From contig JAFAAN010000051.1 in assembly GCA_023426545.1 (NCBI GenBank), positions 3,956 through 67,955 of the forward strand: DNA of 64,000 bases, written 5' to 3'. Shown here in pieces: positions 17,940 through 26,482 of this stretch. How positions within the stretch are numbered: the stretch's first letter is position 1; the number at the start of each line of letters is the position of its first letter. Both the position numbers and the translations under genes were made by a program. Below the pieces are notes generated by a model, which did no database searches, was not told the origin of the DNA, and saw nothing but the letters and a program-made list of their open reading frames with translations. Source of the stretch: Pseudomonadota bacterium. GTDB lineage: Bacteria; Myxococcota; Myxococcia; Myxococcales; Myxococcaceae.

Positions 17940-18706
17940 CCGAGCAGGAGCAGTTCGAAGAGATTCTGCGAGAACTGGGCGAACTCCTGCTCCAACTGGG
18001 AGATCTCTCCTGGAAAGTCGTGCTCATCGGTGGGCAGGTGCTCGCGTTGGAGTCGCTTCGCAAGGGTGGGTCGGGGGTCATCGCCGTCACGACCGACACG
18101 GGAGTCGTGATTGAGCGCGGCTACTCCCACGAGCCTGATCTGCTCTTCGACATGGATGGCACCGAATTCGGCGCGGAGCGTCTCCCAGAGGTCCTCGAGC
18201 TCCGGGGATACGAGCGGACGCGCGGTTTTCGTTGGTCGAAAGCCCTTGTCGGAGGGGTGATGCACCTCGACCTGTTCGCACCTGCCGGAGTCGATTTGGA
18301 ACAACTCCCCACGAACATGACGCCGCTGCCTGATGCGCGGCTGGCGCTGCGTGGAAGTCAGCCGGTGTCTCTTCCCCTGGGAGAGGGCTCGCTGCGAATC
18401 CGGCTGCCGGACGCAGTTGGATTCCTCTCGATGAAGGTTCGGGCCAAGCTGGAGCAGCGGCCAACGGAGACCAAGGACTGCTTCGACATCTTTGCCTACG
18501 TCAAGCTCGTGGGGCTGGATGACGTGCGCGCATCGATAGAGCGGGCCGGCGAGGAAGGGCAGGCGCTTCGCGCCAAACTGCATCGCTTGTTCTGGAGCAC
18601 GGATGCCGCAGGTGTGTTGGATATCATTGCCCATGCAGAAGGACTCGAAGAGGACGATCGAGCCTTGCTCGCCCAGGCGGCCGTCGACTTGTTCGCAGAC
18701 CTCTAA
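17936..18706 (+). CDS. Nucleotidyltransferase-fold protein, AbiEii-like
   Basis: This 256-residue protein shows the start of a nucleotidyltransferase fold in WKVVLIGGQVLALESL (about residues 24-39) and a following strand in IAVTTDTGVVIERG. After these come FRWSKALVGGVMHLDLFAP and a helical second half with FLSMKVRAKLEQRPTETKD and CFDIFAYVKLV, the Lys...KD..D pattern shared by AbiEii/MNT-like proteins. In active enzymes the strand after the GG motif carries a DxD. Here the corresponding residues look like DTG, so the second acid may be missing, although ALVGGVMHLDLF offers acids further on. Translation is coupled to the AbiEi-like gene, and the GAGGAAG site before its ATG lies inside that gene. 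I infer a type IV toxin-antitoxin pair with moderate confidence. Confidence 0.55.
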   Translation: MTEQEQFEEILRELGELLLQLGDLSWKVVLIGGQVLALESLRKGGSGVIAVTTDTGVVIERGYSHEPDLLFDMDGTEFGAERLPEVLELRGYERTRGFRWSKALVGGVMHLDLFAPAGVDLEQLPTNMTPLPDARLALRGSQPVSLPLGEGSLRIRLPDAVGFLSMKVRAKLEQRPTETKDCFDIFAYVKLVGLDDVRASIERAGEEGQALRAKLHRLFWSTDAAGVLDIIAHAEGLEEDDRALLAQAAVDLFADL

Positions 18707-18754
18707 TCTCACTCCCGGTCGGTCGAAGACCTCGGGAAGTGGACCCTGACGGCA

Positions 18755-20509
18755 CTACGGCTCCGGGCGGGCCGCTGGCGGCGGGACGGGCCGGCGCCTC
18801 CGGCGCAGGTGCTGCTCGGGCAGGAGCAGCGTCACCAGCAGCGCCACCACGGCGAGGAGCAGGGCCACGTGGTACACGGCGCCAACGCCTCGCGTGAAGG
18901 ACTCCTTCACTGCCCGGTCCGCCGCGTCCACCGCCGCCAGGGCCTGGCGCTCCTCCGCGTCCACCTTCGCCCGGGCCTCCGGCGTGGGCCCCGCCTCCAT
19001 GCGGCGTCGCTCGGCCTCGAACTCCGCGTGCAGGCGGGCCTTCACGTCCGGCGCGTGGAACACCTGTCCCGTGGGGCCGCCTTCCGCGCTGAGGTCGGGG
19101 GTCGCCCGGTCCAGTTCGGCCCGCACGGCCTGGGGGAGCGCGGCGGTGGCCTGGGCCATGCGCGCGCTCAACTCCGAGCTCAGCGTGGTCGCGAACACCG
19201 TGCCCAGCAGCGCCACACCCAGCGTCATGCCCAGCTGCCGGAAGAAGGTGGCCGCCGCGGTGGCCACGCCAATCTGGTGGGGCGGCACCGCGTTCTGGAT
19301 GGCCAGCGTGTAGAGCGGAATCGAAGGCCCCAGGCCGATGCCCGCCAGCACCATCTTCACCGTCACCTCGGCCTGGGTGGAGTCCGGCGTCAGGGTGAAG
19401 CCCATGATGGCGAAGCCCACAATCAGCAGCACCAGCGAGCCCAGGAGCAAGGCCTTGAAGTGGCCCATCCGGGACACCAGTTGTCCGCTCAGCACGTTCC
19501 CCGCCACCACGCCCAGCGTCAGCGGCATGATGGTGAGCCCCGAGCGCGTCGCCGACAGGCCCACCACGTTCACCATGAACAGCGGCAGGAAGACGACGCC
19601 CGACAGGAACGACGCGCCGATGATGAACACCGCCGCGTTGCCGGCGCTGAAGGCGCGCAGGCGGAACAGCGACAGGTCGAGCAGCGGCTCCTTCGCGCGT
19701 GCCTCCACCCAGAGGAAGGCCACCAGCCCGAGCACGGCCAGCGCGAAGAGTCCCTGGATGCGCCACGAACGCCAGGCCCATGCGCCGTCATTGCCCTGTC
19801 CCAGGCTGAGCGCCAGCAGCAGGGGCACCACGGCCACGGCCAGCGCGAGCGCGCCCGGCAGGTCCAGCCCGCCGCCGTCTTCCTGCCGAGGCTTCAGCCT
19901 GGGCATGCGCGACAGCACGAGCCCCAGCGCCACCGCGCCCACGGGCAGGTTGATGAAGAACACCCAGTGCCAGCCCAGGCGGTCCGTGATGAAGCCTCCG
20001 ACCAGCGGGCCCACGACGCTGGACAGGCCGAACATCGCGCCGAAGAGTCCCTGGTACTTGCCGCGCTCACGCGGCTCGAAGAGGTCCGCCACCACGGCCA
20101 GCGCGGCGGTGAAGAGGGCCGCGCTGCCCAGCCCCTGCACGGCGCGGAAGAGGATGAGCGCCACCGTCGAGCGGGACACACCACACAGGAAGCTGCCCGC
20201 GAGGAAGACGAGGATGCCCGCCGCCAACACCGCGCGCCGGCCCAGCAGGTCCGACAGCTTCCCCCACACGGGGACCATCACCGTCGACGCGACGAGGTAC
20301 GACGTGGTGAGCCAGGGGTAGAGCGAGGCGGGGATGCGCAGGTCCGCCTGGATGGCCGGCCCCGCGGTGGCGACAATCGTCTGGTCCAGCGCGGCGAGCA
20401 GCAGTCCCAGCACCGCGCCCAGCAGGGTGAACACCTTCTGCGAGCGGGTGAAGGCCGGGAAGGTGGCGGGCGGCGTATCGTCGGGGGCGTGAGCGGCGGA
20501 CGGGGCCAT
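18755..20509 (-). CDS. DHA2-family MFS multidrug transporter (EmrB/QacA-like)
   Basis: This 584-residue inner-membrane exporter is of the 14-helix DHA2 type. The N-terminus leads into LLAALDQTIVATAGPAIQAD, the classic motif D1 of the family. The loop 2-3 motif A is in WGKLSDLLGRRAVLAAGILV, and motif C-like glycines are in SSVVGPLVGGFITDRLGWHW (helix 5). The second half ends with a long extracytoplasmic stretch rich in charged residues before the last helix. Proton antiport of hydrophobic compounds is expected. No partner adaptor (EmrA) is beside it. It is divergent from the MacB-type permeases, about 265 bases apart. Confidence 0.92.
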   Translation of the reverse strand: MAPSAAHAPDDTPPATFPAFTRSQKVFTLLGAVLGLLLAALDQTIVATAGPAIQADLRIPASLYPWLTTSYLVASTVMVPVWGKLSDLLGRRAVLAAGILVFLAGSFLCGVSRSTVALILFRAVQGLGSAALFTAALAVVADLFEPRERGKYQGLFGAMFGLSSVVGPLVGGFITDRLGWHWVFFINLPVGAVALGLVLSRMPRLKPRQEDGGGLDLPGALALAVAVVPLLLALSLGQGNDGAWAWRSWRIQGLFALAVLGLVAFLWVEARAKEPLLDLSLFRLRAFSAGNAAVFIIGASFLSGVVFLPLFMVNVVGLSATRSGLTIMPLTLGVVAGNVLSGQLVSRMGHFKALLLGSLVLLIVGFAIMGFTLTPDSTQAEVTVKMVLAGIGLGPSIPLYTLAIQNAVPPHQIGVATAAATFFRQLGMTLGVALLGTVFATTLSSELSARMAQATAALPQAVRAELDRATPDLSAEGGPTGQVFHAPDVKARLHAEFEAERRRMEAGPTPEARAKVDAEERQALAAVDAADRAVKESFTRGVGAVYHVALLLAVVALLVTLLLPEQHLRRRRRPVPPPAARPEP

Positions 20510-20774
20510 GTGTCGCGGTGGTCACCCGGGACAGGGGCGCCAGGGGGAAGGTGGGGATGCCCCTGCCAGACGGCCACCCGCGCCTTCACCCGGGCATGGT
20601 GTCCCCGCGGCCCCGCCGGACGGTGGCCGCCCGGTGATTCCGGGGTTTCATCCGGCTGAATTTGCACAGAGGGAATGTCGCGTGCAATCACCCGTTCCGA
20701 GGCGCGTATCCGGGGTGCCGGCGGGAGTCGTGTGCCCGGGTCGAGTCGTGCCAGAGCGGCGGAGAGGTCTTTAC

Positions 20775-22001
20775 GTGAGCATCCGGGTCGATGTGTGGGA
20801 GGGAGCGCGCATCGCGCTGTTCTCGCTCCGTTCCAACCGCCTGCGGACCGTCTTGACGACGGTGGGCATTGGCGTGGGCGTATGCACGCTGCTGGCCATC
20901 GTCGGCATCATCCAGGGCATCAACCGTTCCTTCGAGGACCAGCTGTCGAGCATCGGCGCCAACACGCTCCAGGTGTCCAAGTTCCCCTGGATCCTCAACG
21001 GCGACTGGTGGACGTACCGCAACCGCAAGGATTTGTCCGCGGACCTGGTGCAGCCCATCCTCAAGGCGTCCGAGCACGTGCTGGCCGCGGCGCCGCTCTT
21101 CTTCGAGCGCGTGGAGGGCCGCTTCCTGGACCGGAAGGTCGGCTCGGTGATGCTGGTGGGCACCACGCCGGACTACGCCACCGTGTCGTCCTTCACGCTG
21201 GAGCGGGGCCGCTTCCTCACGGACGCGGACGTGGACAACCGGGCACCGGTGGCCGTCATCGGCGCGGAGCTGGTGCGCTCGCTCTTTCCCGGGTTGAACC
21301 CGGTGGGGCAGCGAATCCTCCTGGAGGGCAAGCCCTTCCGCGTCGTGGGGACGCTGGAGGCCAAGGGCACCATCCTGGGAGAGAATCAGGACCTGGTGGT
21401 GATGGTCCCCTTCCGCACCTTCCTGGCCCACTACGGCAAGAAGCGCTCGCCCAACATCGCGGTGGCCGTCACCTCGCCGGAGCACGCCCCGCAGGTGGTG
21501 GACCGGCTCACCGCGGTGCTGCGCCGGGAGCGGAACACCCCGCCGGGCATGCCGGACGACTTCGCCATCAACCGGCCCGACCAGCTGGCCAACATGTACT
21601 CCCAGCTCACCGGCGCGCTCTACGGCGTGGCCGTGGGCGTGGGCATCATCACGCTGCTGGTGGGGGGCATCGGCATCATGAACATCATGCTGGTGTCGGT
21701 GCGCGAGCGGACGCGGGAGATTGGCGTGCGGCGGGCGCTGGGCGCCAGGAAGCGCACCATCATCCTCCAGTTCCTGATGGAGGCCTCGTGCGTGTCCGCG
21801 CTGGGCGGGACGATGGGGACCCTCGTGGGGTTGGGGCTGGCGCGCATCGTGTCGTTGATTACGCCGCTGGCGGCGGCGGTGGAGCCGCTGACGGTGGCGG
21901 CCGGCGTGGGCTTCGCGGGCATGGTGGGGCTGCTGTTCGGCATCTGGCCCGCGGCCCGCGCGGCGAGCCTGGACCCGGTGGAAGCGCTCCGCCACGAGTG
22001 A
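20775..22001 (+). CDS. MacB-type ABC transporter permease
   Basis: This 408-residue inner-membrane permease is of the FtsX/MacB type. One N-terminal helix (about residues 17-42, RTVLTTVGIGVGVCTLLAIV) is followed by a large MacB-like periplasmic domain. Three C-terminal helices follow, with the signature MNIMLVSVRERTREIGVRRA in the cytoplasmic loop and ending LDPVEALRHE. A GTG at 20775 with GGAGAGG about seven bases upstream is the best start; the frame is open further 5' but without support. The next permease begins 19 bases downstream. No ABC ATPase or adaptor gene lies in the window, so partners must come from elsewhere. The substrate could be a peptide, lipoprotein or macrolide-like molecule. 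Confidence 0.9.
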   Translation: MSIRVDVWEGARIALFSLRSNRLRTVLTTVGIGVGVCTLLAIVGIIQGINRSFEDQLSSIGANTLQVSKFPWILNGDWWTYRNRKDLSADLVQPILKASEHVLAAAPLFFERVEGRFLDRKVGSVMLVGTTPDYATVSSFTLERGRFLTDADVDNRAPVAVIGAELVRSLFPGLNPVGQRILLEGKPFRVVGTLEAKGTILGENQDLVVMVPFRTFLAHYGKKRSPNIAVAVTSPEHAPQVVDRLTAVLRRERNTPPGMPDDFAINRPDQLANMYSQLTGALYGVAVGVGIITLLVGGIGIMNIMLVSVRERTREIGVRRALGARKRTIILQFLMEASCVSALGGTMGTLVGLGLARIVSLITPLAAAVEPLTVAAGVGFAGMVGLLFGIWPAARAASLDPVEALRHE

Positions 22002-22020
22002 AGGACGGGAGACGGCGGCG

Positions 22021-23241
22021 ATGATGGCATTGTGGGACACCCTGCGGCTGGCGTTTGGAACGCTCCGCTCCAACCTGCTGCGCTCCTTCCTGACGCTGCT
22101 GGGCATCGTCATCGGCGCCACCACGGTGGTGTCGATGATGGGGCTCATCGAGGGCCTGCGCATCCACGTGAACGAGAGCATGTCCGACCTGGGCTCGGAC
22201 TGCTTCCAGGTGCAGCGCCTGCCCTTCGGCGGGAACCTCTCACTGGCGGAGCTGGCGCGGCGTCCGCGGTTGAACGAAGGAGACCTGAACGCCATCCGCC
22301 TGCAGCCGTCGGTGCTGCAAGCGGCGGCGGAGGACTCCCGCGGTGGGCAGAAGGTGTCCACGCGGGAGCGCGAGACGCGCGCCAACGTGCTCGTCTGGGC
22401 GGGCACGCCGGAGTACTTCCAGACGAACTCGGTGGCGGTCGAGTTCGGGCGGGCCTTCACGGACGCGGAGTACCTGGATGGCCGCCGCGTGGCGCTGATT
22501 GGCCGCGACCTGGCCGACACGCTGTTCCCGGGCGTGGACCCGCTGGGGCGGGACATCCGCATCCTGGGCCGCACCTTCCAGGTGATTGGCACCCTCAAGC
22601 GCCGGGGGGGCTTCATGGGCGGAGGCAGCCAGGACAACCAGGTGATGATGCCGCTGTCGGCCTTCCGCCCCCTGTTCGGCGTGCGGGACTACCGGGTGAG
22701 CGTCCAGGCCCACTCCGCCGCGCAGCTCCAGCAGGCCCAGGACGAGGTGACGCTGCTGATGCGCCGGCGCCACGGCCTGAAGCTCCAGGAGCCGGACGAC
22801 TTCTTCGTGTTCTCCAACGAGAGCGCCACGGCGATGTTCAACAACCTCACCCAGGTGATTTCCGCGGCCAGCTTCGGCGTGTGCATGCTGTCGCTGCTGG
22901 TGGGCGGCATCGGCATCCTCAACATCATGCTGGTGGCGGTGACGGAGCGGACCCGGGAGATTGGCGTCCGCAAGGCGCTGGGCGCGAAGCGGCGGCGCAT
23001 CCTCGCGCAGTTCGCCGTGGAGGCGGTGGTGCTGTCGCTGGTGGGAGGCGCGCTCGGCGTGGGCCTGGGCGTGGGCCTGGCGCACCTGGCGCGGTGGATG
23101 GTGGGCTTGCCCGCGCAGGTGCCTGCCTGGGCGGTGCTGCTGTCGCTGGGCATGAGCAGCGGCGTGGGGCTGGTGTTTGGCATCTACCCGGCCGCACGCG
23201 CCGCGAAGCTGGACCCGGTGGAGGCGATGCGAGCGGATTGA
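22021..23241 (+). CDS. MacB-type ABC transporter permease, second of pair
   Basis: This 406-residue paralogue of the preceding gene has the same plan: a first helix in FLTLLGIVIGATTVVSMMGL, a periplasmic MacB-like domain, and three last helices with ILNIMLVAVTERTREIGVRK and the ending LDPVEAMRAD. The two ATGs at 22021 and 22024 are both usable. The GGGAG about ten bases upstream favours the first. The pair probably forms a heterodimer. A strong hairpin follows the stop at 23279-23311, suggesting the operon ends here and that the ATPase is not downstream. Confidence 0.9.
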   Translation: MMALWDTLRLAFGTLRSNLLRSFLTLLGIVIGATTVVSMMGLIEGLRIHVNESMSDLGSDCFQVQRLPFGGNLSLAELARRPRLNEGDLNAIRLQPSVLQAAAEDSRGGQKVSTRERETRANVLVWAGTPEYFQTNSVAVEFGRAFTDAEYLDGRRVALIGRDLADTLFPGVDPLGRDIRILGRTFQVIGTLKRRGGFMGGGSQDNQVMMPLSAFRPLFGVRDYRVSVQAHSAAQLQQAQDEVTLLMRRRHGLKLQEPDDFFVFSNESATAMFNNLTQVISAASFGVCMLSLLVGGIGILNIMLVAVTERTREIGVRKALGAKRRRILAQFAVEAVVLSLVGGALGVGLGVGLAHLARWMVGLPAQVPAWAVLLSLGMSSGVGLVFGIYPAARAAKLDPVEAMRAD

Positions 23242-23278
23242 CGCCGCGCCGGCAGCTCCACGATGTCTGGGAATGAAT

Positions 23279-23311
23279 GGGGCCTCCTCCGCGCGGTGCG
23301 GACGAGGCCCC
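23279..23311. terminator. Terminator hairpin after the MacB-type pair
   Basis: An eight-base outer stem (GGGGCCTC with GAGGCCCC) continues across one C/C mismatch into a five-base inner stem around a five-base loop. It lies between the convergent permease gene and the small peptide gene and can serve both strands. Confidence 0.7.
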
Positions 23312-23338
23312 GGTTACTTCAGCCCATGTGCGAGCGCA

Positions 23339-23509
23339 TCACGGGCACGGGGTGCCGCAAATCAGCTCGCCGGTGATGGGGTGCTTGTAGCAGGGCGGCT
23401 GACAGTCTTCAGCGGAGGCCGTGGCGGGCGTCATGGTGATTCCCAGACCCAGCACGGCGGCGGCGGCGGTGAGGACGACGGCGATTCGGAGCTGCTTGCG
23501 AGCAGTCAT
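23339..23509 (-). CDS. Small secreted Cys/Pro-rich peptide
   Basis: This encodes 56 residues. A basic start (MTARKQLRIA) and a hydrophobic core (VVLTAAAAVLGLGI) end in a signal-peptidase site after ASA, leaving a mature peptide of about 23 residues, EDCQPPCYKHPITGELICG then TPCP. Its four cysteines suggest disulfides. GGAG lies eight bases before the ATG at 23509. Longer in-frame starts upstream lack a signal peptide. I do not recognise the family; similar very short secreted peptides are common in myxobacteria. It lies alone between a terminator and an A/T-rich leader. Confidence 0.7.
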   Translation of the reverse strand: MTARKQLRIAVVLTAAAAVLGLGITMTPATASAEDCQPPCYKHPITGELICGTPCP

Positions 23510-23661
23510 CAAGGTTTCTCCAGTTGCGGTGTCCGTACGGCGAGGCGGAGTGTGGAGGGAGGGTCTGACAATCACAATGCGCCCCGTGTCACGCGCGCTG
23601 CGTGTGTGTGCTGCCAGGGATTTCCAGGACACCGCGCGTGTGTGAAACAGAATGGGTGTAA

Positions 23662-24390
23662 CTATTGCGTGGGCCCGTCCGGACGGGGCCCGCCTCCCAT
23701 CCACTGGTAGCCCAGCGTCGCGCCCGCGCCGATGAATCCCAGGGCGATGAGGTGGCGGACGCGCTTCCCACGGGCGCTGGGGTGGGAGCACTTCACCAGC
23801 GCTTCGTGTGCAATGACAGCCAGGAGCGTGCCCACCGCCGCGCCGCCGAGCGCGCCGAGGTAGGCGCGTCCCGGGTGCTGGCTGCGGCCGAAGGCGAGCT
23901 CGCCCAGGCCCCACGTCCCGAGCGCGGCCAGCGGCGGTGTCAGCACGAGGCCGCCGCCGAAGGGCACGGTCTCCAGCTCCATCCAGCGCCCGGGGCTGGG
24001 GGCGAGGGGGCGGAAGAAGAGGAGCCGCGAGGGCAGGGCGCCCAGGAGCATTCCCGCGGCCGTCTGTGACGCCGTGGCCGCCACGCGCGTGTCACCGCCC
24101 ACGCGGCTGGCGCCCCAGACACCCGCCACGGGAATCACGGCGAGCGCGCCGTGCGCAGCGCCCGCACCGGAGGAGAGCGGCACGTCCTCCGGCTCGGCGT
24201 AGGTGGGCGGGGCGGCGCGTCCCTGAGATGGCATGCCGGGCTCGCGCTCCTGGAGTGGCGCATCCGTGGCGAGTGCGGAGGACTCACGCGCTCCGCGGGG
24301 ACCTTCCGCGCCCGCCACGGTGGACAGCAGGCAGCCCATAAGCAGCGCGCACGCGGGGGACGGGCTTCGGAGGAAGGGCGCATCGGGCAT
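23662..24390 (-). CDS. Hypothetical exported membrane protein
   Basis: This protein of 242 residues has no recognised family. The chosen start (24390) gives a signal peptide MPDAPFLRSPSPACALLMGC ending near VAGAEG. A low-complexity stretch follows. After it come four hydrophobic segments rich in Gly and Ala, for example AALGTWGLGELAFG, YLGALGGAAVGTLLAVIAHE and RHLIALGFIGAGATLGYQWM, with small loops between them. This glycine pattern can be either inner-membrane helices or the strands of a small beta-barrel-type surface protein. A start 33 bases upstream is also possible; neither has a clear ribosome binding site. It is divergent from the phospholipase D-like gene, with a perfect palindrome between them. 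Confidence 0.55.
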   Translation of the reverse strand: MPDAPFLRSPSPACALLMGCLLSTVAGAEGPRGARESSALATDAPLQEREPGMPSQGRAAPPTYAEPEDVPLSSGAGAAHGALAVIPVAGVWGASRVGGDTRVAATASQTAAGMLLGALPSRLLFFRPLAPSPGRWMELETVPFGGGLVLTPPLAALGTWGLGELAFGRSQHPGRAYLGALGGAAVGTLLAVIAHEALVKCSHPSARGKRVRHLIALGFIGAGATLGYQWMGGGPRPDGPTQ

Positions 24391-24490
24391 GGCGGCACGC
24401 GGTGATGCCCGGAAGGTGGGCATGCGCGGCGCGGGCATCCAGCCTCCGGGCGGGGCGGGCGCCGTGGGCTGTCTTCCGCGCGACACCGCC

Positions 24491-24516
24491 AGGTGCGCCC
24501 GGGCGTGGGCGCACCT
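24491..24516. promoter_or_regulatory. Perfect palindrome in divergent promoter region
   Basis: AGGTGCGCCC (24491-24500) pairs perfectly with GGGCGCACCT (24507-24516) around six bases. It lies 12 bases before the GTG of the phospholipase D-like gene. It could be an operator for the divergent pair or a leader hairpin. Confidence 0.4.
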
Positions 24517-24527
24517 AGCTTCCGGCG

Positions 24528-25775
24528 GTGAAGCTTGCCTGGCTCGTGCCGGTGGTGCTGATGACCGCCGGGTGTCCCGCACCCAATCACCGGCATGACC
24601 TGCGGCTGCGCGCGTTGCCGGGGAGCGACCCGGAGTCACGCTCGCTCGCGTTCCTCCAGTCACTGGGCGTGGCGCTGGCGCCGGGTCACCGTGTGGAGTT
24701 GGTGGAGAACGGCCACATCTTCGACGCCATCGAGGCGGAGGTGCTCGCGGCGCGCTCCAGCATCCACATCGTCAGCTACATCTGGCGGCCCGGGGAGCCA
24801 TCGGACCGGCTGGTGCGCGCGCTGGCGGCCCGGCACCCCGGGGTGGCGTGCCGTGTGCTCGTGGACCCGCTGGGCAGCATCAACTTCGAGGCGGTGATGC
24901 CCGGGCTGGCGGCCATCGGGTGCGAGGCGCGCTACTTCCGCCCCATCCAGGGGGCCTTCTCGGCGCTGGAGGCGGAGCGCATCCGGGCGCGGCTGCACCG
25001 CAAGCTGGTGGTGCGCGACGGCGAGGTGGGCCTCACCGGGGGCTGGGGCATCTGGAAGAGTTGGATGGGGGACGCGCAGGGCGCGGAGACGTGGCGCGAC
25101 CTGAACGTCCGCGTGGAGGGCCCGGCCGTGCGCGAGATGCAGGTGGCCTTCGCGCAGAACTGGCAGGAGTCGGGCGGGGACTTCCTCCCCGCGAGCGACT
25201 TCCCGGAGCCGCGCGACGTGGGCGGCGCGCGCGCGGGCTTCGTGGCCAGCACGGACAACCGCTTCCTGTCGGACGCGCGGCGGATGACGCTGCTCACCAT
25301 CGCCGCGGCGCGGGAGCGGCTGTGGATCGCGAACTCGTACTTCATCCCCTCCGAGGCCATCAGCGACATGCTGCTGGAGAAGGTGAAGCAGGGCGTGGAC
25401 GTGCGGGTGCTGGTGCCGGGGCGGCACCATGACATCGCGCCCGTGCGTGCGGCGCAGCGGGCGTCCTACGCGCGGCTGCTCGAAGGCGGCGTGCGCATCT
25501 GGGAGTACGAGCTGTCCATGCTGCACGCCAAGACGATGCTCGTGGACGACTCGCTGTCCGTCGTGGGCTCCACCAACCTGGACCCGCTGGCGCTGACGAC
25601 GTCGGACGAGTGCTCCCTGGTGGTGGAGGACCCGGGGCTGGCGGCGCGGCTCGCGACGGCCTTCGAGGAGGACCTGCGCCACTCCCGCGAGGTCCACTGG
25701 CAAGGCTGGAAGCGGCGGGGCCTGCTGCAGAAGCTGGCCGAGCGGCTGCCGTGGTTCATTGGCAGCTATCTCTGA
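24528..25775 (+). CDS. Phospholipase D-like/cardiolipin synthase-family protein
   Basis: This 415-residue protein has two HKD half-sites typical of the phospholipase D superfamily: HRKLVVRDGEVGLTGG (about residues 157-172) and HAKTMLVDDSLSVVGSTNLD (about 332-351). Each carries the His, Lys and Asp plus the downstream Gly-Gly or Ser-Thr-Asn. The N-terminus VKLAWLVPVVLMTAGCPAP looks like a lipoprotein signal with the Cys at residue 16, which would place it on the periplasmic face of a membrane. The two-site layout and length fit cardiolipin synthase-like enzymes that transfer phosphatidyl groups, although a lipid-anchored hydrolase is equally possible. A GTG start at 24528 is adopted because no later start preserves the signal. 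Confidence 0.85.
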   Translation: MKLAWLVPVVLMTAGCPAPNHRHDLRLRALPGSDPESRSLAFLQSLGVALAPGHRVELVENGHIFDAIEAEVLAARSSIHIVSYIWRPGEPSDRLVRALAARHPGVACRVLVDPLGSINFEAVMPGLAAIGCEARYFRPIQGAFSALEAERIRARLHRKLVVRDGEVGLTGGWGIWKSWMGDAQGAETWRDLNVRVEGPAVREMQVAFAQNWQESGGDFLPASDFPEPRDVGGARAGFVASTDNRFLSDARRMTLLTIAAARERLWIANSYFIPSEAISDMLLEKVKQGVDVRVLVPGRHHDIAPVRAAQRASYARLLEGGVRIWEYELSMLHAKTMLVDDSLSVVGSTNLDPLALTTSDECSLVVEDPGLAARLATAFEEDLRHSREVHWQGWKRRGLLQKLAERLPWFIGSYL

Positions 25776-25816
25776 CGGACGAGGGCCCGCCGGCAGGGGG
25801 GCCCGCAGCTCGTCCG
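25776..25816 (+). terminator. Terminator-like hairpin
   Basis: CGGACGAG (25776-25783) pairs perfectly with CTCGTCCG (25809-25816), with further GC pairing possible inside. It sits directly after the phospholipase D-like stop codon. Confidence 0.5.
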
Positions 25817-25951
25817 CGGGGACGCACGGCCGGGGAGCTTGGAGCTCTCGGCACCTGGTGAAGCCGCCCAGGGGTTGGACTGCATGCAGGCATGAGCGGA
25901 GCTGACCCTCGCGGTAGCGCGCGGGGGGAGGGCCGGCCGTAGAGTCCGGGC

Positions 25952-26482
25952 ATGGACAGCCGGCATGTCGTGGAGCGGGTACGCGTTCGTGAGGCGCGGC
26001 CCGAGGATGACGCGGTGGTGGGAGAGCTGCTGGTGGAAGCCTTCCTCACCCAGTACGCGAAGAAGCACCCGGACGTCGTCTATGGCGAAGAACGCAAGCG
26101 GGAGCTGCGGGACATCGCGGCCCGGCGCAAGGTGGCCACGGTGCTCGTGGCCGAGCTGGACGGCCAGGTGGTCGGCACGGTGGCCCTCTTCAAGCCCGGC
26201 GCTCCGGGCTCCGAGGCGTGGCTGCCCAACGCCGCCGACCTGCGCGGGCTGGCCACCGCCGTGAGCCACCACGGCACCGGGCTGGCCCGGCCCCTCATGG
26301 ACGCCGCTGAGGCCCTGGCCCGCGAGTGGGGCGTGGACGCCGTGTGCCTCCACGTCCGCAAGGGCGTGGAGGGCGTCGCGCGCATGTACCTGCGCCGCGG
26401 CTTCGAGCGCGAGCCGGCGGGCGACATGGACCTGCCCACCGTGTTCCTCGAAGGCTACGTGCTGCGCTTCAAGAAGGACTGA
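25952..26482 (+). CDS. GNAT family N-acetyltransferase
   Basis: This 176-residue cytosolic protein has the GNAT layout: strand 1 and helix 1 in RVREARPEDDAVVGELLVEA, the central strand VATVLVAELDGQVVGTVALF, an acetyl-CoA-binding region in DLRGLATAVSHHGTGLARPL (looser than the usual Q/RxxGxG/A), and the final strands with VCLHVRKGVEGVARMYLRRG followed by FERE. The acceptor is unknown. Its last 14 bases overlap the end of the convergent sheath-like gene. Confidence 0.8.
   Translation: MDSRHVVERVRVREARPEDDAVVGELLVEAFLTQYAKKHPDVVYGEERKRELRDIAARRKVATVLVAELDGQVVGTVALFKPGAPGSEAWLPNAADLRGLATAVSHHGTGLARPLMDAAEALAREWGVDAVCLHVRKGVEGVARMYLRRGFEREPAGDMDLPTVFLEGYVLRFKKD

Noticed and set aside
18809..20659. 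Plus-strand frame of 616 codons opposite the DHA2 exporter
   Set aside because: Antisense shadow: Gln/His/Arg-rich, no domain, while the minus strand encodes an intact 14-helix transporter.
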